Assembly (NCBI GenBank): GCA_019115665.1
Contig: DXDD01000064.1
Location: forward strand, 1 to 60,457
Direction of reading: 5' to 3'
Source of the DNA: Candidatus Eisenbergiella pullistercoris
GTDB taxonomy: Bacteria > Bacillota > Clostridia > Lachnospirales > Lachnospiraceae
DNA length: 60,457 nucleotides
The first letter of the stretch is position 1; each line of letters begins with the position of its first letter. The position numbers and the translations under genes are program-made. The notes under the pieces are model-generated. The model saw nothing but the letters and a program-made list of their open reading frames with translations. It was not told where the DNA came from and did no database searches. Shown here piece by piece: positions 1 to 7,610 of the stretch.

Positions 1-39
1 CAAGGAAAACCTGGACTTCACATTTTTTTCACAAAATTA

Positions 40-66
40 TTAGCACTCACCTCTTGACAGTGATAA
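40..66. promoter_or_regulatory. CIRCE operator (HrcA binding site)
   Basis: TTAGCACTC at 40-48 is followed by a 9-bp spacer and CAGTGATAA at 58-66. The left arm matches the CIRCE consensus exactly and the right arm matches GAGTGCTAA at 7 of 9 positions; the spacer length is also canonical. It overlaps the -35 region of the promoter of the first Hsp20 gene, so HrcA repression relieved by heat is the expected control. Confidence 0.85.
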
Positions 67-82
67 TAATAGGTGTTATATT
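54..82 (+). promoter_or_regulatory. SigA-type promoter of the hsp20 pair
   Basis: TTGACA (54-59, perfect -35), a 17-bp spacer, and TATATT (77-82) preceded by an extended TGn. The -35 lies inside the CIRCE element. Transcription should start near 89, giving a leader of roughly 115 nt before the ATG at 206. Confidence 0.8.
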
Positions 83-205
83 ACAGCTAGAACAAAGGAA
101 AGGGGTATAGAAGGAAGGAAACCGAAAGGTCCCGAAGATCCGTACCGGTTCCGGAGTCCGGAAAAACAAACAACAATGGATTCATATAAAAAGGAGAGAT
201 GACTT

Positions 206-628
206 ATGTTGCTGCCCAGCATTTTTGGTGAAGATTTATTTGACGACTGGATGATGGATTTCCCGTTCAGAGGAAACGGCTCCGCGAACCTGATGAGGAC
301 GGATGTGAAGGAAACCGATAACAGCTATGAGCTGGATATGGATATGCCCGGATTTGATAAGGGCGATATCAAAGCGGAGCTGAAGAACGGTTATCTGACC
401 ATCAGCGCTTCCTCCAACAGGAATAACGATGAGAAGGATAAGGACGGAAAATATATCAGACGGGAACGCTATACCGGATCCTGCAGCAGAAGCTTCTATG
501 TGGGCGACGATGTGAAGCAGGAGGATATCAAAGCGAAATTTGAAAACGGTATCCTGAAGGTGACGGTGCCGAAGAAGGAAGAAAAGCCCGCGGTGGAGGA
601 GAACAAATACATCTCCATCGAAGGATGA
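206..628 (+). CDS. Hsp20/alpha-crystallin small heat-shock protein
   Basis: This 140-residue protein is a small heat-shock chaperone that holds unfolding proteins in the cytoplasm without ATP. The alpha-crystallin domain spans about residues 28-125, with the typical MPGFDKGDIKAEL strand and the GxLxVxVPK segment. The C-terminal ISI near the end is the IxI motif that docks between subunits. The start at 206 is set by AAGGAGAG at 191-198. The protein begins with MLLPSIFGEDLFDDWM, which is repeated exactly in the next gene, so the two are recent paralogues. The promoter with CIRCE upstream implies heat induction through HrcA. Family assignment is firm; client specificity is unknown. Confidence 0.95.
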   Translation: MLLPSIFGEDLFDDWMMDFPFRGNGSANLMRTDVKETDNSYELDMDMPGFDKGDIKAELKNGYLTISASSNRNNDEKDKDGKYIRRERYTGSCSRSFYVGDDVKQEDIKAKFENGILKVTVPKKEEKPAVEENKYISIEG

Positions 629-653
629 GAGAACTGAGGGATGAATAAACGGC

Positions 654-675
654 GGCGGACGCGCAGGCGTCCGCC
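654..675 (+). other. Intercistronic GC hairpin between the hsp20 genes
   Basis: GGCGGACGC at 654-662 and GCGTCCGCC at 667-675 form a perfect 9-bp stem with a 4-nt loop. No U-tract follows, so it is not a standard terminator. It could stabilise or process the mRNA and set different levels of the two chaperones. Confidence 0.5.
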
Positions 676-780
676 GAAGCGGAAGGATACGCAGGAGAGA
701 AAACGTTATGCCCTGCGGGCGCAGAAGGCGGTATGGCCGGCATATCCGCAGAGGCTTGAGATAGAATGGAGGAATGACTT

Positions 781-1257
781 ATGTTGCTGCCCAGCATTTT
801 TGGAGAAGATTTATTTGACGACTGGATGGATTTCCCGTTTGACGACAGATTTGAGAAGAGGCTGAACAAAGAGCTGTACGGGAGGAAGAATCCCGTATTC
901 GGAAAGCATGCGGCCCGGATCATGAAGACCGACGTAAGGGAGAAGAAGGACGGTTATGAGGTGGATATCGATCTGCCCGGATTTAAGAAGGAGCAGATCC
1001 GGATCGAACTGAAGGAAGGCTATCTGACCATCAGCGCCGAGAAGGGCCTGGATAAGGACGAGGACGATAAAGAAGGAAGGTATATCCGCCGGGAGCGCTT
1101 CAGCGGTTCCTGCAGCCGGACCTTCTATGTGGGAGAGAACGTGGAGCAGTCCGATATCAGGGCAAGCTTTAAGCACGGCATCCTGAAGCTGACCATCCCG
1201 AAGAAGGAAGAAAAGCCTGCCGTGGAAGAGAACAGATATATCTCGATCGAAGGATAA
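781..1257 (+). CDS. Hsp20/alpha-crystallin small heat-shock protein (paralogue)
   Basis: This is the second small heat-shock chaperone, 158 residues. It shares its first 16 residues and its C-terminal EEKPAVEEN...YISIEG with the upstream gene. It differs by an insertion of about 18 mostly basic residues before the alpha-crystallin domain (residues about 18-42), which is where sHsps vary in substrate binding. The ISI near the C-terminus is the IxI motif. GGAGG at 769-773 supports the ATG at 781. No separate promoter is evident in the 152-bp gap, so co-transcription from the CIRCE promoter is likely. The two proteins could form mixed oligomers; that is inference. Confidence 0.95.
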   Translation: MLLPSIFGEDLFDDWMDFPFDDRFEKRLNKELYGRKNPVFGKHAARIMKTDVREKKDGYEVDIDLPGFKKEQIRIELKEGYLTISAEKGLDKDEDDKEGRYIRRERFSGSCSRTFYVGENVEQSDIRASFKHGILKLTIPKKEEKPAVEENRYISIEG

Positions 1258-1304
1258 AAAGCGTAAAATGGAGCTGCAGCTCCTGAAGCGGAAAACAGAA
1301 ATCC

Positions 1305-1363
1305 AAAAGCGGATACGCCGTCAGAGCATTCCATACAGGAAGGCGGCGCGTCCGCTTTTTTTC
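1305..1363. terminator. Bidirectional terminator between hsp20 and the SGNH gene
   Basis: AAAAGCGGATACGCCG at 1305-1320 pairs with CGGCGCGTCCGCTTTT at 1344-1359 with two mismatches, and a T-run follows to 1362. The A-run at the left end gives a U-run when read on the minus strand, so it can stop both the hsp20 operon and the convergent gene ending at 1407. Confidence 0.75.
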
Positions 1364-1406
1364 GTGCGCACATTTTTTCATAGGCTGACGCAGACGGGAA
1401 GGCCGG

Positions 1407-2510
1407 CTAGTGGACTTCCAGATAAGCCTTCAGCTCCGCCACCTCCTCCGTCAGCAGGGAGGTAAAATAGACGGCTCCGTCCGGATTGAGATGATCCGCG
1501 TCCCCGAAGTATTTCAGATTGGTCTGAAAACGCTCATCGTGGGAGTAGTCATAATAGCTGACGCCGTATTCCAGCGCAATTTCATTGATCACGGTATAGA
1601 ACTCATACAGGAAATCCGCAGGCACATACTGATTGTAATATACCGTAAAGGGCGTTGTGATCAGGACCGGAACAATGTTGTTCTCCTTGCACAGCGTGAT
1701 CAGATCGATCAGAAGCTGCTTCTTGTCTTCTTCAAAATATTCTTCCTTGTTCTCAAAGTGCCGCTGATAGCGGGCCAGCCCCTTGGCTTCAAACTCCTGA
1801 ACCATTTCGGCGCCGTAAATTTCTTCCGGCGAGGCGGCTCCTGCGTCCGCTTCTCCGGCAGGATCCGCGGGCATCGCCGCATTTTCCGACCCGGCGGCGT
1901 CTGCCGCCCCGACGCCCGCTGCCTCTGCCGCCTCCTCCGCCATCCCGGCCTCCGCCGCATAGGTAATATTTTTCCTGTTTTCAGAGAGGGAAGGAAACAC
2001 GATGGGCGGTTTCAACAGCTCAAAGATCTCATCCCCCGCGGAGAGGATGGGAAAACGGACCGTGACCAGATCCTTGTACAGGCTGTAATCCGGATTGTAT
2101 TCCGGGGAGAGGATCCGGTAATACCGCACGCTGATGGCTTCCTGATCCGCCGGCGACGTGGCCTCCTCGTTGAAGGAAAAGTAGGAAACCGGAATGAAAA
2201 GAATGCTGCCGTCCGCGAAGTCGTCCTTGTGCATGTTGATCAGGGAGTAGTCATAGAGGAAGGACTGGCTGGTCAGGGCGAAGTTGAAGGTCTGATATCC
2301 CCGTTCGTTTGCCAGCGCGTCCCAGTTAAAGTCGCACTGGCCGTGGGAGCTGCCCACGTTTGCCAGCTGGATCTGATGAGGAACAAAATTGAATACATTG
2401 ACCTCCGCCATGCCTGTGCTGACCTTCTGCTCATACATCATGTCCAGATAGAACAGGAAGCAGAAGGTGATGCATACGGCGAGAACGGATTTGACGATAA
2501 ATTTTTTCAT
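1407..2510 (-). CDS. Membrane-anchored SGNH/DltD-like acyltransferase partner protein
   Basis: This 367-residue protein has an N-terminal membrane anchor (residues about 5-24) and an extracytoplasmic SGNH-like domain. GSSH at residues 53-56 looks like the nucleophile block and DADH near residue 337 like the Asp-His block. It lies 9 bp after the MBOAT gene with no clear ribosome binding site, which suggests translational coupling. Known MBOAT/SGNH pairs such as DltB/DltD and AlgI/AlgJ-AlgX move acyl groups through the membrane and attach them to wall or secreted glycans, and that is the inferred role. An Ala-rich low-complexity insert of about 45 residues sits near residues 185-235. The acceptor polymer is unknown. 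Confidence 0.75.
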   Translation of the reverse strand: MKKFIVKSVLAVCITFCFLFYLDMMYEQKVSTGMAEVNVFNFVPHQIQLANVGSSHGQCDFNWDALANERGYQTFNFALTSQSFLYDYSLINMHKDDFADGSILFIPVSYFSFNEEATSPADQEAISVRYYRILSPEYNPDYSLYKDLVTVRFPILSAGDEIFELLKPPIVFPSLSENRKNITYAAEAGMAEEAAEAAGVGAADAAGSENAAMPADPAGEADAGAASPEEIYGAEMVQEFEAKGLARYQRHFENKEEYFEEDKKQLLIDLITLCKENNIVPVLITTPFTVYYNQYVPADFLYEFYTVINEIALEYGVSYYDYSHDERFQTNLKYFGDADHLNPDGAVYFTSLLTEEVAELKAYLEVH

Positions 2511-2519
2511 GGGCGTCTG

Positions 2520-4028
2520 TCAGAATTGCATGTAAATGAATTCTGTGGTTACTCCTTTCTCGGAAAAAAGCAGGATGACGAGCAAAAGCAGGATATAAAC
2601 CGGCCAGCGGATGAAGAAGCGCTGCCGGGAGATCAGGGCGATCACATCGGTTTTCAGAGATGCCAGATCAAAGAAAAACAGAGGGATCAGAGGCAGGCAG
2701 GAATACAGCAGACCGGCCGGGGTAAGCCCCATCTGGAGCGCGCAGCTGTGAAGGTAGGAGGCAGGAGAGCCGATCCCGGAAAACAGGTTCCGGATCACAT
2801 AGAGCGCGTCTGAAATGGTGGAGGCCCGGAAAAAGATCCAGGCAAAGCAGACCAGCAGGAAGGTAACGGGAACGGCGGCGACGCTCAGAAGGGCGTGCAG
2901 CCGCCTGTCTGTCTGAAAACGCGAGGTCTTCTGATTCCAGGGGAAAAATCCTTCGATTACCTGCAGCGCGCCGTGGATGCCGCCCCAGAGGACAAAATTC
3001 CAGCTGGCTCCGTGCCACAGGCCGCTGACCAGGAAGGTGATCATGACGTTAAGCGCGTGACGGACGCGTCCCACCCGGCTGCCGCCCAGAGGAATATAGA
3101 TGTAGTCCCTCAGCCAGCCGGAAAGGGAAAGATGCCATCTTCCCCAGAAATCCCTGATGGAGGAGGCAAAATAGGGCGAGCGGAAATTGGGGGACAGGCG
3201 GATGCCCAGGATCCCGGCGGAGCCCAGAGCGATGTCCGTGTATCCCGAAAAATCGCAGTAAAGCTGAACGGCATAGAAAAAGGTGGCCAGCACCAGGGAA
3301 AAGCCGGTATAGGACGGCAGGTCTCCGTAAACCTGATTGACATAAACGGAAAGCCCGTCCGCCAGCACCAGCTTTTTGAAAAAGCCCCAGGCCATCAGCT
3401 TCAGGCTGTAGGAAGCCTCCTGATAGGAAAAACGCCTGGGCCTGTGAAGCTGGGGAAGCAGAGAGCCGCCCCGCTCGATGGGGCCCTGCATGACCTTCGG
3501 GAAAAAGGAAATATAGACCGCATAGATTCCGAAATGCCGTTCCGCGGGGATTTTTCCCCGATATACATCCACAAGGTAGCTGATCGTCTGGAACAGATAG
3601 AAGGAAATCCCGATGGGAAGCGCAAGACGCAGAGTCAGCGGCTGAACGGGAATGGAAAACCGCTGCAGCAGAGCGGCCATATTTTCGGAAAAGAAGTTCA
3701 GGTATTTAAAGAAAAACAGCAGTGCGGCGCACAATACCACCGACAGGATCAGAACCGTCTTCCCCGCGGCCGGAGACGCGTGCTTTGTCCGGCGTCCGCC
3801 CGCTTTTCGGCGGGTAGGCCGATGCAGCGCTCCTTCGATATACAGCGCCGCGAAATAGGAGACTGCGGTGGTAAGCAGAAGCACGGGAATGTATGCTGCG
3901 CCCCAGGAGGCATAGAAAAAATAGCTGGCGGCCAGCAGCAGGGCCCAGCGCCATTTTCCGGGAAAAGCCCAGTACAGCAGGAATATGACAGGCAGAAAAA
4001 CGGCGTAGCCGAAGGAATTGAACAGCAT
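2520..4028 (-). CDS. MBOAT family O-acyltransferase (AlgI/DltB-like)
   Basis: This 502-residue polytopic membrane protein starts with the characteristic MLFNSxGYxxFLPVIFLLYW segment. It carries the MBOAT histidine block SGLWHGASWNFVLWGGIHG and the PIxRGGxLLPQ loop. MBOAT proteins pass an acyl group, usually acetyl or D-alanyl, across the membrane to an extracytoplasmic partner. Here the partner is most likely the SGNH protein encoded immediately downstream. AAGGGA lies upstream of the ATG at 4028, and a promoter with a perfect -10 box lies at 4073-4102. A second MBOAT occurs at 15722, so the organism carries at least two such modules. Substrate and acceptor cannot be read from the sequence. 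Confidence 0.92.
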   Translation of the reverse strand: MLFNSFGYAVFLPVIFLLYWAFPGKWRWALLLAASYFFYASWGAAYIPVLLLTTAVSYFAALYIEGALHRPTRRKAGGRRTKHASPAAGKTVLILSVVLCAALLFFFKYLNFFSENMAALLQRFSIPVQPLTLRLALPIGISFYLFQTISYLVDVYRGKIPAERHFGIYAVYISFFPKVMQGPIERGGSLLPQLHRPRRFSYQEASYSLKLMAWGFFKKLVLADGLSVYVNQVYGDLPSYTGFSLVLATFFYAVQLYCDFSGYTDIALGSAGILGIRLSPNFRSPYFASSIRDFWGRWHLSLSGWLRDYIYIPLGGSRVGRVRHALNVMITFLVSGLWHGASWNFVLWGGIHGALQVIEGFFPWNQKTSRFQTDRRLHALLSVAAVPVTFLLVCFAWIFFRASTISDALYVIRNLFSGIGSPASYLHSCALQMGLTPAGLLYSCLPLIPLFFFDLASLKTDVIALISRQRFFIRWPVYILLLLVILLFSEKGVTTEFIYMQF

Positions 4029-4072
4029 GGGAGTCCCTTTCTGACCGGTTGGTCGCTTTTTTCACGTAGCCT

Positions 4073-4102
4073 ATTATACTACAGGACCGGGAAAATATAC
4101 AA
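4073..4102 (-). promoter_or_regulatory. Promoter of the MBOAT-SGNH pair
   Basis: On the minus strand, TTGTAT (4102-4097), an 18-bp spacer and a perfect TATAAT (4078-4073). It lies between the cotH stop and the MBOAT start, so the acyltransferase pair can be expressed independently of the VTC-DUF4956-CotH unit. Confidence 0.65.
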
Positions 4103-4149
4103 GCCCGCGCCTGCGGAACGCTTTGCGAATGGCGCGGAACCACGGCTCT

Positions 4150-5883
4150 TTATGTGCCGGCCCCCTGCCGGCCGGCGCTGAGCTGAGCGGCAGCGACCCA
4201 TTCGCCGTAGAGAAATTCCTTCCTTTCGGACAGGAAGGAGCGGACCTGCTCCACCTGTTCCAGATAGGCCTGCGCGGCGGCTTCCTCCGGACCGGAAGCA
4301 GCTGGCGTCCGGGAAGTGTCTTCCTCCGGCTGAGCCTTTTCACTCACCCGGCCCCAGCGCAGATAGTCCATGACCGCGCTGGCGGAAAGCTCCTCTGCCC
4401 ATTCCATCAGGCCGGTTTCCACAAGCTCATTCAGCCAGGGGTAGAGAATGGACGCATAAACATCGACCACATCCTGATAGAAGGCGTTGTTGTAATACAG
4501 AAGCTGCCACCAGATCAGGCTGCCCGGAATGTCCCGTGCGGAGAAGCCGGAGGGATCCATATAGTCGATCCCTTCCTGTATGCGTTCCACGCCGTAGGCC
4601 CAGTCATAGTCCCAGACGGGGCCGGCATGCAGAAGGCCGTTCCGGTCCTTGTAAAAATACTGGCTGGTGGAGGAGCAGTCGATGTTCTTGCTCACCTCCT
4701 CCACCAGATATTTGCCCACAAAGCTCGAAAGATCGATACAGGCGGAAAGCGCCTGATAATCGTTCCCGCCGACGCTTTCGCGCATGACGTTCTCACATTC
4801 CTGCAGATAGGAGGAAATGTACTGATACTGGGCTTCGGAAAGATATTCGGGAGACTTGGAGACAAAGTACGCCCCGCTTTCCAGAATGAAGCCGCTGGCC
4901 TCGTCCGCGTAGCGCATGGCGTTATCCCCCTCCAGAAGATAGCCGCCGGTGATGTCGTCCGGATCGCTGTCATAGCTCCACCATTTTCCGGTGACGGAGC
5001 TGTTCCAGTCGTCCAGGGTCCGGCCGGTGGTAAGCTGCTGCAGGTTTTCCTCGTCCTGGCCGGGATTTTCCTGCGCGGTCAGCTCTCCCAGATCGGTAAG
5101 TCCAAGATTTTCCGGGGTGATCCGCTGATACAGCTCGTATACGCCCTCATAGCTGTTGTTGATATACAGATCCACCCGGATGCAGGGCATGGCGGAGGCG
5201 CCGGCGAGCGTTCCCATCTCATTGGAGATCCGGTTTCTCAGGAACGTGAGATCGCTGGATGCGATCAGGGAATACTCCGAAGCCGCGCCGTCCATCCCGG
5301 GAAGTAAGACAGCGTCGGAAAGGGTGATGTTGTAGGGCTTTTTATCCTGCTCCCAGCTTGTGTTCCCGCGCCCTTTGATCCGGTCAAGCCCGCCGGAATA
5401 AAGGGTTTTTCCGTTTTCATCCAGAAGGACCGCCTGCCCGGAGTCGGACTGCTCCTTATCCTCCTGAATGCGGGAAAGATCGTGCTTCAGCGTGAGAAAG
5501 ACGGAAGGGATGGAGGAACCGGTCAGGACGGAAAGACGCTGGCCGCTGCCGAAGGACCAGGTCTGACCGGAGGAAAGGCGGGAAGGAAGGAGCGCGCTGC
5601 CGTTTTCTCCGGAGGTAAGACGCGCCCTGCCGCCCTCCGTCTGCACAAGACGTCCCGCGGCCCAGGAGGGCAGAAAAAGATAGTATTCCCCGGTATCGGA
5701 ACGCCGGGCATCGATGGAAACGGCAGTCTGTCCGGCAGTCAGCTGTGCGGTAACGGCGTCAGAGCCGCCCCCGGACCGGATGCTGATAAAAGCGGTCTGC
5801 GCCTGCTTCAGACCGGAGAGAAAAAGCAGGGAAAAAGCGCCGAGAAGCAGGAGCAGACATGCGGCCTTCCACTTTTTGTCCAT
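4150..5883 (-). CDS. cotH: CotH family protein kinase, membrane-anchored
   Basis: This 577-residue protein has an N-terminal signal-anchor (residues about 8-24), a beta-rich region, and a CotH kinase fold. Diagnostic motifs are KGRGNTSW (about 170-177), the following KKPY, and WDYDWAYG at 424-431, whose Asp residues match the metal and catalytic positions of CotH. Bacillus CotH is an atypical protein kinase that phosphorylates spore-coat proteins. An anchored CotH outside a spore-coat locus presumably acts at the cell surface or envelope. I chose the ATG at 5883 because AAGAGG lies 7 nt upstream, directly after the DUF4956 stop. A start at 5916 would overlap that gene and lacks an RBS. Target is unknown. 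Confidence 0.88.
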   Translation of the reverse strand: MDKKWKAACLLLLLGAFSLLFLSGLKQAQTAFISIRSGGGSDAVTAQLTAGQTAVSIDARRSDTGEYYLFLPSWAAGRLVQTEGGRARLTSGENGSALLPSRLSSGQTWSFGSGQRLSVLTGSSIPSVFLTLKHDLSRIQEDKEQSDSGQAVLLDENGKTLYSGGLDRIKGRGNTSWEQDKKPYNITLSDAVLLPGMDGAASEYSLIASSDLTFLRNRISNEMGTLAGASAMPCIRVDLYINNSYEGVYELYQRITPENLGLTDLGELTAQENPGQDEENLQQLTTGRTLDDWNSSVTGKWWSYDSDPDDITGGYLLEGDNAMRYADEASGFILESGAYFVSKSPEYLSEAQYQYISSYLQECENVMRESVGGNDYQALSACIDLSSFVGKYLVEEVSKNIDCSSTSQYFYKDRNGLLHAGPVWDYDWAYGVERIQEGIDYMDPSGFSARDIPGSLIWWQLLYYNNAFYQDVVDVYASILYPWLNELVETGLMEWAEELSASAVMDYLRWGRVSEKAQPEEDTSRTPAASGPEEAAAQAYLEQVEQVRSFLSERKEFLYGEWVAAAQLSAGRQGAGT

Positions 5884-5893
5884 ATGCAACCTC

Positions 5894-6568
5894 TTAATAA
5901 ACGGCTTCTCCGTCATGGGAGATCAGAGAAGCGTTCTGTATGTGGCGGAGTGCGGAAACGGAGTCCAGAAGCTCCCTTTCCTGCCTGGTCCGGCATTCAA
6001 TGATGAGATCCGTGCCCTCTGCGGTGCGGCTGCGGGATTTCACCCTGGGGCCTGCGCAGAATTTCTGCACGGTGTTCATGAGCTCGTCCTCCCGGCCCTC
6101 CCGGTCCATGTTGATTACCAGAAGGAGAGACGGCCTGCCCTCCGGGATCAGCTCCAGAAGGAACAGGAGAATGGTCACCACCAGGGAAATGAGCAGCGCA
6201 AGCTCATAATTGCGGGCGCCCAGGATGATTCCGGTGCCGATGGACCAGAAAAGGAACAGAAGATCCTTGGGCTCCTTTACCGCGGTACGGAAACGGACGA
6301 TGGACAGCGCGCCCACCATACCGAGGGAGATGACCAGGTTGGACTGCATGGCGAGTATGATGCCCGCCGTGACGACGGGAAGAACGCCGAGGACGATATT
6401 GAACTGCTTGCTGTAAAAGCCCTTTCTCTGCGACAGATAGTAAACCGCGTAGATGTAAAGGCAGAACAGGATGGCAATCCCCAGCGTGATGCAGATGGAA
6501 GCGGTGGACAGGGTGTTGTTTTCCATCGTTTCCAGGAAGGAATTTTTGATGATGTCCTGAAAGCTCAT
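5894..6568 (-). CDS. DUF4956 family membrane protein
   Basis: This 224-residue protein has three or four membrane helices (about residues 22-45, 60-78, 80-95 and 105-145) and a soluble C-terminal domain. The signature GALSIVRFRTAVKEPKD, with its conserved Arg-Phe-Arg, identifies DUF4956. The family has no established function but often sits beside VTC-domain and CotH genes, as here. AAAGGAG precedes the ATG at 6568. It lies 52 bp after the VTC gene and 10 bp before cotH, consistent with one operon. A reasonable inference is that it is a membrane partner or channel for the VTC or CotH activity; nothing here proves it. Confidence 0.88.
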   Translation of the reverse strand: MSFQDIIKNSFLETMENNTLSTASICITLGIAILFCLYIYAVYYLSQRKGFYSKQFNIVLGVLPVVTAGIILAMQSNLVISLGMVGALSIVRFRTAVKEPKDLLFLFWSIGTGIILGARNYELALLISLVVTILLFLLELIPEGRPSLLLVINMDREGREDELMNTVQKFCAGPRVKSRSRTAEGTDLIIECRTRQERELLDSVSALRHIQNASLISHDGEAVY

Positions 6569-6620
6569 GGGAAGGCTCCTTTCTTTATGCCTGCTTTCTT
6601 TTAGTCTGTTTCTCGTTCAT

Positions 6621-7319
6621 CTATCCGCCGTATGGGTACAGGCGGCAGAGCGCGTATTTGGAAAAGGTGGTCCGCTCCAGCTTTCCCGTATCCAGGGCCT
6701 TTCGGATATGGGAAGGGAGGAACTCGTCGTACTTGACCTCCATGATATGCTGTCCCGGGCGCAGGACGGGCCGTTTGGGCAGCGCCGGATCCGAAAGGCG
6801 GCGGACATGGCCGGAGGAGGCCAGGTTCCGGTCAAAGGTGATGCGCACGTTTCCTTCCGTACAGGTGTAGGCGGTGCGCTCATATTCCACAAGGACCCTG
6901 GGAAGAAGGCGGCGCAGCAGCATCCCGGCCTGCAGAAAGGAAAGCGGGGGCCGGTCTCTGCCGCAGGCGCGGACCGGCCTCCCTTCCAGGAGTGACCGGC
7001 ATTCCTCTGCGGTGAGAGAGCAGCTTTTCTTCAGGGTAAGGTCATGATCCTTGATCTTCTGTTCCAGCTGGATAAAGCTCATGTCCTCGTCATAGACCCG
7101 GATCCGCAGCTTGCAGCGCGGGGAGACGCCGCCCAGATTCTCCCGCAGGGCCGAATCCTGCCAGTCGTCAAAATAGACGCTCCGGATCCGGTAGGCGCCC
7201 TCCGGATGAAAGGCGTCCGGCTTCAGAAACGGCCGGATCCTTGCCGTGATGAGGGCGATATCCTGCTCGTTCACCAGATATTTCTGCTCATGTCTGTATT
7301 TCCCTCTGAAACGGTCCAT
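6621..7319 (-). CDS. VTC domain polyphosphate polymerase
   Basis: This 232-residue protein consists of a single VTC domain, the tunnel-shaped catalytic fold that polymerises ATP gamma-phosphate into polyphosphate in yeast Vtc4. Expected basic and acidic tunnel residues are visible: the YRHEQKY opening, YRIRSVYFDD, KLRIRVYD, QLEQKIK, VEYERTAY, ITFDRNL and MEVKYDEF. The start at 7319 has GAAGGGAG upstream. It is the first gene of the unit with DUF4956 and CotH and has a good promoter about 200 bp upstream. Polyphosphate synthesis is the inferred activity. No SPX regulatory domain or membrane segment is present, so membrane association may come from DUF4956. Confidence 0.88.
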   Translation of the reverse strand: MDRFRGKYRHEQKYLVNEQDIALITARIRPFLKPDAFHPEGAYRIRSVYFDDWQDSALRENLGGVSPRCKLRIRVYDEDMSFIQLEQKIKDHDLTLKKSCSLTAEECRSLLEGRPVRACGRDRPPLSFLQAGMLLRRLLPRVLVEYERTAYTCTEGNVRITFDRNLASSGHVRRLSDPALPKRPVLRPGQHIMEVKYDEFLPSHIRKALDTGKLERTTFSKYALCRLYPYGG

Positions 7320-7517
7320 CGCCGCTCCCTTCCGCCGGGTAGCGTTCCCGACTGTCCGGTTTTCCGAAAAAAAGGCACAAAAAAGCTGCCCGAGATATAG
7401 TTATGCCCGACTATCTCTCAAACAACACCATAATATGTTTATGAAACGATCTCCCTTTCCCCAAAAGACGCGGGATTCCTTCCCCGTTCAGGGGAAGATC
7501 TGCCGCATGCTGCCAAC

Positions 7518-7546
7518 ATTATGGCAGGACAGGCGGAAAAAGTCAA
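7518..7546 (-). promoter_or_regulatory. Promoter of the VTC-DUF4956-CotH operon
   Basis: On the minus strand, TTGACT (7546-7541), a 17-bp spacer and CATAAT (7523-7518). The resulting leader is about 190 nt. It contains a CTTCCCC/GGGGAAG hairpin at about 7479-7497 and a weaker one at about 7401-7428 followed by a T-run, so the leader could carry post-initiation control. I see no gene in 7320-7517. Confidence 0.75.
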
Positions 7547-7550
7547 TAGA

Positions 7551-7588
7551 AAAAAGACCGGCGCAAAAAAACTGCGCCGGTCTTTTTT
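7551..7588 (-). terminator. Rho-independent terminator of phosphoketolase
   Basis: AAAAGACCGGCGCA (7552-7565) pairs perfectly with TGCGCCGGTCTTTT (7573-7586) around an A-rich 7-nt loop, and both flanks are A/T runs. On the minus strand it ends in a U-run just after the stop at 7611. It also insulates the promoter at 7518-7546. Confidence 0.9.
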
Positions 7589-7610
7589 CAACAGTTAAAA
7601 GCAACGGGAT

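Noticed and set aside
5884-5916. Upstream start for CotH at 5916
   Set aside because: It overlaps the DUF4956 gene by 23 bp and has no ribosome binding site, while the ATG at 5883 has AAGAGG at the right distance and leads directly into a signal-anchor.
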